Part shown: positions 5,808-9,480 of the stretch, in pieces | Layout of the letters: each line of letters begins with the position of its first letter | Position numbering within the stretch: the stretch's first letter is position 1 | Source: Shewanella sp. | Lineage (GTDB): Bacteria; Pseudomonadota; Gammaproteobacteria; Enterobacterales; Shewanellaceae | NCBI GenBank assembly: GCA_004195335.1 | Contig: SDWK01000915.1 | Coordinates: 1-9,480 of the forward strand | Length of the DNA stretch: 9,480 nucleotides | Direction of reading: 5' to 3' | Made by a program: the position numbers and the translations under genes | Notes under the pieces: generated by a model | Seen by the model: the letters and a program-made list of their open reading frames with translations, nothing else | Database searches by the model: none | Told to the model about the DNA's origin: nothing

Positions 5808-6108
5808 ACCGACTCTCCCCCAGCTTTACTGGTCAAATGGTCTACTGGCTCCAAGCACGTTTAGCGAATAGTGAAAGACTCGCTCTGTATAAATTCAAAC
5901 TCAGTCACCAACACAAAAATACAACCTACAAATAACACTTTGGTATCTTACTTCGCAAAAGACAATCTATATTGACTATAGGTAACAATTTGATGCACTG
6001 GGAGAGGTGGCCTAAAAAAATAAAACAAAAAATAAAACCCTTTCTAAAGTTGTCTGCGTTTATAACTTCAGAAATCACTTTTCTCTTTTGCTTTTGGAGT
6101 TCCAAATA
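5808..6108. promoter_or_regulatory. Divergent intergenic region with 12-bp tandem duplication
   Basis: This region must contain the promoters of the membrane-protein gene (minus) and yggE (plus). The 12-mer AAAAAATAAAAC occurs twice in perfect tandem at 6015-6026 and 6027-6038, forming an A-rich tract about 70 bases upstream of the yggE start; it could bend DNA or act like an UP element. TTGACT (5972-5977) resembles a -35 box, but no good -10 follows at normal spacing. No small gene was seen. Confidence 0.45.
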
Positions 6109-6813
6109 ATGAAAAAATCACTATTAGCAGCAATCATGTCCGGCAGTCTTATTCTTGTCGCGCCACAGCTTCAAGCCAGTGAACTCAGTTTTCCTCACCT
6201 TGAGACGATAGGTGTAAGCGAACTGGCCGTCGAAGCCGATATGGCCGAACTCAATGTTGAAGTCATTATTAAAGAAAAAACCGCCAAGGGTGCGAAAGAT
6301 GGCTCAGATAAGGCCGTCGCAAAATTTATCGCACGATTGAAAGAAGCGGGCATAGGACGCTCACTAATCCAGAGTGCAAACCTGAATCTACAGCCGCAAT
6401 ATCACTATGAGAAAGATAAGCCTGCCCAATTGACCGGTTACATGGCCAGTCGTCGTCTGACCGTCACGATACAAGATTTAACCCGTCTCAACGCCATCTT
6501 AGACTCGGCACTAGAAGAGGGGATCAATCGGATCAATAACATCGCGCTCAAATCAAGTAAGCAAGATGAGTATGTGGCTAAAGCCAGACTCGCAGCCATC
6601 AAAGATGCTCAGGAAAAAGCACAACTACTGGCCGAAGGGTTTGGTGAACAAATCGAGGGGGTTTGGGAGATCCGCTACTTCGAGCAACATCCGGTTCAGC
6701 CAGTCATGCTCCGTATGAATGCCAAAGGCGCGAGTTACGATGTCGCCGAGAGTTATCAGCAGGGAGAAGTGACGATTAGAGACCGAATAGAGGTGATCTA
6801 CCGATTAAAGTAA
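6109..6813 (+). CDS. yggE: SIMPL-domain periplasmic protein, YggE orthologue
   Basis: A 234-residue exported protein. The signal peptide is MKKSLLAAIM plus a hydrophobic core, with probable cleavage after LQA (residue 23). A SIMPL (DUF541) domain fills the rest (about 31-234) and aligns along its length with E. coli YggE (246 aa): VSELAVEADMAELNVEV, IQSANLNLQPQYHY (88-101), LTGYMASRRLTVTI, LNAILDSALEEGINRI, ARLAAIKDAQEKAQLLAEGF. The E. coli protein is linked to reduced oxidative stress; its molecular activity is not settled. I choose the ATG at 6109, with GGAG (6096-6099) nine bases upstream, over a TTG at 6088 that lacks a ribosome-binding site and would place seven residues before the signal peptide. 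It appears monocistronic and converges on the antiporter gene. Confidence 0.9.
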   Translation: MKKSLLAAIMSGSLILVAPQLQASELSFPHLETIGVSELAVEADMAELNVEVIIKEKTAKGAKDGSDKAVAKFIARLKEAGIGRSLIQSANLNLQPQYHYEKDKPAQLTGYMASRRLTVTIQDLTRLNAILDSALEEGINRINNIALKSSKQDEYVAKARLAAIKDAQEKAQLLAEGFGEQIEGVWEIRYFEQHPVQPVMLRMNAKGASYDVAESYQQGEVTIRDRIEVIYRLK

Positions 6814-6862
6814 CAGTCGACTATTTCTTAAAACAGGAATCGACGCCTGCTTGAAATAAAGT

Positions 6863-6882
6863 TGTTCAGTCGGCTCTGAACA
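6863..6882. terminator. Weak stem-loop after yggE
   Basis: TGTTCAG (6863-6869) pairs with CTGAACA (6876-6882) around TCGGCT in the convergent gap. The plus strand continues CCTCTTCT; the minus strand continues ACTTTATTT. It may be a poor bidirectional terminator. Confidence 0.3.
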
Positions 6883-6903
6883 CCTCTTCTAGTATGTAAG
6901 AAT

Positions 6904-6930
6904 GCCAATACTATCTCGAATACTATTGGC
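6904..6930. repeat. Inverted repeat in the convergent gap
   Basis: GCCAATA (6904-6910) is mirrored by TATTGGC (6924-6930), with a further TA/TA match inside after one mismatch. It sits between the converging yggE and antiporter genes and could mark transcript 3' ends. No T run follows on either strand. Confidence 0.35.
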
Positions 6931-6945
6931 TGACGAGATTGGCTA

Positions 6946-6975
6946 AGTTAATTTGCTAACTCAGTTAGCTTAACT
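6946..6975 (-). terminator. Stem-loop overlapping the antiporter stop codon
   Basis: GCTAAC (6955-6960) and GTTAGC (6964-6969) pair around TCA, and flanking AGTTAA (6946-6951) pairs with TTAACT (6970-6975) across a three-base bulge. The structure contains the antiporter TAA stop (6967-6965). It is AT-rich and lacks a clear T run, so it may be a 3'-end element rather than a strong terminator. Confidence 0.35.
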
Positions 6976-9016
6976 GGCTCTGCTTCTTGCTCTGATGCAT
7001 CTTAAATTCGACGGCTTCGATCAGTTTTTCTGCGTCGACCTCGGAGATCATCCCCTCATGAGATAGCTCTTGTATCATCTTCCGCTCTGTATTTAACAAG
7101 ATCCGTAATGCCAGATATGACTCGACCCGCTCAACCAGATGCGGGGATTTTTGCCTGAAATCATTCAAGGTGTGCTTTGCAAATAGATTCACCTGACGTA
7201 TCTGCTCCATGGCTTGTTCAAGCTGGGCAGGCTCCAATGACAAACTCGGTGCCAGCGCTTGTATATACTGGCTCGCCTCGAATAACCCCCTGGCACTTTC
7301 AAAGATGATGATATGTTGTCTGTAGCTTACGCCGCGAGCATAGGCTCCAATAAGGGGGAGTGAACCGCAGCGCAGTGACCACGGCGGAATTGTCCAATGT
7401 TTCTCTATCGAACTTCTGGGCCATATTTTGGGTGTACCATCGAGTGCTTTCTCTATGGCCTCGACCAGAATATGGGTCGCATCCTGACTGAGTAACCCCT
7501 TGGCAAACTGATTCCAGTAAAACTGTCGTTCCGATTCCAATAGCTTACGTAAAAACTCAACCTCAGTATCTAAACTCTGTTCATCTGTAAAAGGCTCACT
7601 GACCGTCACTATGTTGCCATCTACCAGGGGCCAGTTAACGGCTTTCAAGTGTTCATCGGCAAGTAATCGTTCCCTGACTATAATGATCTCATCCGAGATC
7701 TTATGCTGCACCTTGGCAAACGCCTGCTGCTTAGCCTTAGGAAGCTTATCTAAGCCTAACTTCGCCATTACGAAGCGCATCGATGAGCCATTCACTATGA
7801 TGGTTAATACCACTATGCCAGCGGTCAAAAACAGCACCTGATCCCTCAGTTCAATATCTAAATTCTCATTGGTAGCGACGATCAGGGCAAGAGCTAACGA
7901 GACCGCCCCGCGCAGACCGCCCCAGATCAATACCACTGATTTCTCTTTCGTTAACCCGACTCCTATTCTTCCCAGGATCGGCATTAAGCCAAAAATAACC
8001 ATGGCACGGATCACTAAAATACCGCCAAAAATGACCGCCAGATATTGCCAATTTTCGAGTACCTCTATCCCTAGACGGGTAGAGACAACTAATCCAACCA
8101 GAATAAAGATCAAGGTATTAAACAGGAAAGAGAGGGTGTGCCAAAAATGGTGCAGATGCTCCATCACCTCAGGAGAGAATCGTGTTCGACCTGGGCCTGC
8201 ATATATCAGGGCTAAGGTAACAACACTCACGACACCGGAGGCATGAAACAGGTGTTCAGAGAGATAAAAAACTAGATATGGCAGCACCAGTGTCAGTGCG
8301 ATCTCAATCAAACTGTCATTGAAAATTGAGCCAATAAACCTCAGGCTTATCGCTGCAACCACAGCCCCGATAAGCACACCGATGGAAACGACACGAAAGA
8401 ACTCAACAATCACCTCAAGCGTATTAAACTCAGGTTTGACCTGAGTTGCCAAAGAGAGAAAAAGTGTAAACAACACAATCGCCGTGCCGTCATTGAGCAG
8501 TGACTCCCCCTCGATCAATGTCTGCAACCGGACTCGGGAACACATCTCTTTCAACAATGAAACTACGGCAACAGGATCGGTAGCACTCACAATCGCGCCA
8601 AACATCAACGCCGTACCAATAGACCAATTCCAGGGAAGTACAGTCAGGCTCAATATGGCCGTAAACAGAGTACAGATCACCAAACCGGGAATAGCCAATA
8701 CCGCAATTTGTGAGAACATACGCTTAAATAGATGAACCTCGAGGGAGAAAGCAGATTCAAACACCAACGCGGGTAGAAAGATAAACATAATGAGGTTGGC
8801 ATCTAACTGACTGGCTAGCACAAACGCCGAATTAAGTTCATTTAGAATAGGAATATGAGATTCGAAATCCAGGCTAATGCCAATTAACATGCCGAGCAAC
8901 AGCAGGGCCACCGAATAGGGAATCGCAGTATTTTTCAGTAATCTGCGCAATATTATTCCCAATAATATCGCTATCACAAAAAATACCAACAGCAGCAAGG
9001 TCGTTTGCATATGCAT
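6965..9016 (-). CDS. CPA1-family Na+/H+ antiporter with long cytoplasmic C-terminus
   Basis: A 683-residue inner-membrane cation/proton exchanger of the NHE/NhaP (CPA1) type, expected to expel Na+ against H+. Residues 5-415 form about a dozen hydrophobic helices with the family motifs: FLPALVFESAF (80-90), SATDPVAVVSLL with Asp147, GESLLNDGTAI (170-180) with Glu171, Asn175 and Asp176, LFNTLIFILVGL (298-309), and WGGLRGAVSLALAL (365-378) with Arg369. The remaining 270 residues are a mostly helical soluble tail, longer than in minimal NhaP proteins; I see no clear cyclic-nucleotide or TrkA-C motif in it. Plant SOS1-like exchangers share the long-tail layout, but homology of the tail is not claimed. 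AGGTGG (9026-9021) precedes ATG 9016 by four bases; ATG 9010 (residue 3), at ten bases, is an alternative start. Confidence 0.93.
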   Translation of the reverse strand: MHMQTTLLLLVFFVIAILLGIILRRLLKNTAIPYSVALLLLGMLIGISLDFESHIPILNELNSAFVLASQLDANLIMFIFLPALVFESAFSLEVHLFKRMFSQIAVLAIPGLVICTLFTAILSLTVLPWNWSIGTALMFGAIVSATDPVAVVSLLKEMCSRVRLQTLIEGESLLNDGTAIVLFTLFLSLATQVKPEFNTLEVIVEFFRVVSIGVLIGAVVAAISLRFIGSIFNDSLIEIALTLVLPYLVFYLSEHLFHASGVVSVVTLALIYAGPGRTRFSPEVMEHLHHFWHTLSFLFNTLIFILVGLVVSTRLGIEVLENWQYLAVIFGGILVIRAMVIFGLMPILGRIGVGLTKEKSVVLIWGGLRGAVSLALALIVATNENLDIELRDQVLFLTAGIVVLTIIVNGSSMRFVMAKLGLDKLPKAKQQAFAKVQHKISDEIIIVRERLLADEHLKAVNWPLVDGNIVTVSEPFTDEQSLDTEVEFLRKLLESERQFYWNQFAKGLLSQDATHILVEAIEKALDGTPKIWPRSSIEKHWTIPPWSLRCGSLPLIGAYARGVSYRQHIIIFESARGLFEASQYIQALAPSLSLEPAQLEQAMEQIRQVNLFAKHTLNDFRQKSPHLVERVESYLALRILLNTERKMIQELSHEGMISEVDAEKLIEAVEFKMHQSKKQSQLS

Positions 9017-9352
9017 GACGCCACCTATCTTGAGTCTGACAATAACCGATCGAATCCCACTCTATTAAAAGTAGTCCTTAAAGAGCGATTACCCAAAGGT
9101 AAGATTGCCAACTGCATCACACCGGGCATAACCCGTTTCTTATCCTTATCAAGAATTCACCACCGTGATTGAGTTTCGTCGCAGTTCAGAGCCTGATCAG
9201 ACAAATCTTTTAAATTTAAACTGACGAACATGCCCATATGTTGTACGATCAGCCGATAATACCCGCATTACATATTGATACACATCAGCTAAGATCCGTT
9301 AATTATAACCAAATGGATTTCACCGTAAGCTAGCGAACTGTCTCGAGCTGTT
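9017..9352. promoter_or_regulatory. Divergent intergenic region before the last gene
   Basis: No gene seen. It should hold the promoters of the antiporter (minus) and of the gene starting at 9409 (plus). TTGATA (9275-9280), followed 18 bases later by TTAATT (9299-9304), is a weak plus-strand promoter candidate. CGGG/CCCG around CATAA (9123-9135), then TTTCTT, is a minimal hairpin. TTTAAATTTAAA lies near 9209-9220. Confidence 0.3.
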
Positions 9353-9388
9353 CCATATTTGATATGGCGTATTGCATTGGCTACGCCA
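9353..9388 (+). promoter_or_regulatory. Two overlapping, mutually exclusive stem-loops
   Basis: CCATAT (9353-9358) pairs with ATATGG (9362-9367) around TTG. TGGCGTA (9365-9371) pairs with TACGCCA (9382-9388) around a 10-base loop. Both stems need TGG at 9365-9367, so they cannot fully form together. They end 20 bases before the start of the last gene, a place where such a switch could affect transcription or ribosome access. Confidence 0.4.
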
Positions 9389-9408
9389 CCAAAATCAAGA
9401 GCTAGAGA

Positions 9409-9480
9409 ATGAATATAAATAAATTTTTGTTATTAATCCTATTTTGGATACCGTCTTTATTACTGTCGGCTGCTGAGGTC
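9409..9480 (+). CDS. N-terminus of an exported protein (partial)
   Basis: Only the first 24 codons are in the window, and the frame is open to the last base. The start MNINKF is followed by a strongly hydrophobic stretch (LLLILFWIPSLLLS) and SAAEV, a classic Sec signal peptide with probable cleavage near SA|AE. The ribosome-binding site is weak (AAGAG or TAGAG upstream). The mature protein lies outside the window, so no function can be given. Confidence 0.6.
   Translation, partial: MNINKFLLLILFWIPSLLLSAAEV

Noticed and set aside
7611..8735. Frames overlapping the antiporter gene on both strands
   Set aside because: The antiporter frame has all family motifs; the others are shadows without motifs.
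9017..9408. Small genes or a tRNA in the divergent gap
   Set aside because: Only very short frames without ribosome-binding sites; no cloverleaf or strong terminator seen.

Overview
The window looks like chromosomal DNA from a marine gammaproteobacterium, most probably Shewanella or a close relative. This rests on recognisable protein families (a DUF134/NifX-like pair, a Proteus-type TnaC leader, tryptophanase TnaA, a YggE orthologue and a CPA1 Na+/H+ antiporter) and moderate base composition. It is a family-level judgement made without any search. No rRNA, tRNA, CRISPR array, transposase or integrase gene was seen.

Layout. Positions 1-829 carry no convincing gene. Most of 1-420 is a dense cluster of short perfect palindromes, many sharing a TCC/GGA core. 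A 10-bp stem-loop (725-748) and three 14-bp tandem units (770-811) follow, just before the first gene. Next is a plus-strand two-gene unit: a DUF134 helix-turn-helix protein (830-1120) and a NifX/NafY-like protein with a duplicated Cys/His tail (1185-1844). A stem-loop lies between them and another follows the second gene. On the minus strand are a REC-HD-GYP c-di-GMP phosphodiesterase (3121-2051), the tryptophanase operon (4803-3406 plus its leader) and an unrecognised membrane protein (5807-5187). yggE (6109-6813, plus) and a long CPA1 Na+/H+ antiporter (9016-6965, minus) converge. The 5' end of an exported protein starts at 9409 and runs off the window.

Main result. Upstream of tnaA a 29-codon minus-strand ORF (5079-4990) with a strong ribosome-binding site matches TnaC, the tryptophan-sensing arrest peptide. 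Trp15, Asn17, Asp19 and Pro27 have exactly the spacing of the E. coli W12/N14/D16/P24 residues, and the C-terminal half resembles the Proteus type. This implies tryptophan-induced, Rho-dependent antitermination control of tnaA. A strong intrinsic terminator closes the tna unit before the HD-GYP gene, so the latter probably has its own promoter; a candidate contains an 18-bp near-palindrome. No tryptophan permease gene (tnaB/mtr) is next to tnaA.

Second-tier observations are the palindrome island, the metal-binding-like tail of the NifX-like protein, and two mutually exclusive hairpins in front of the truncated last gene.
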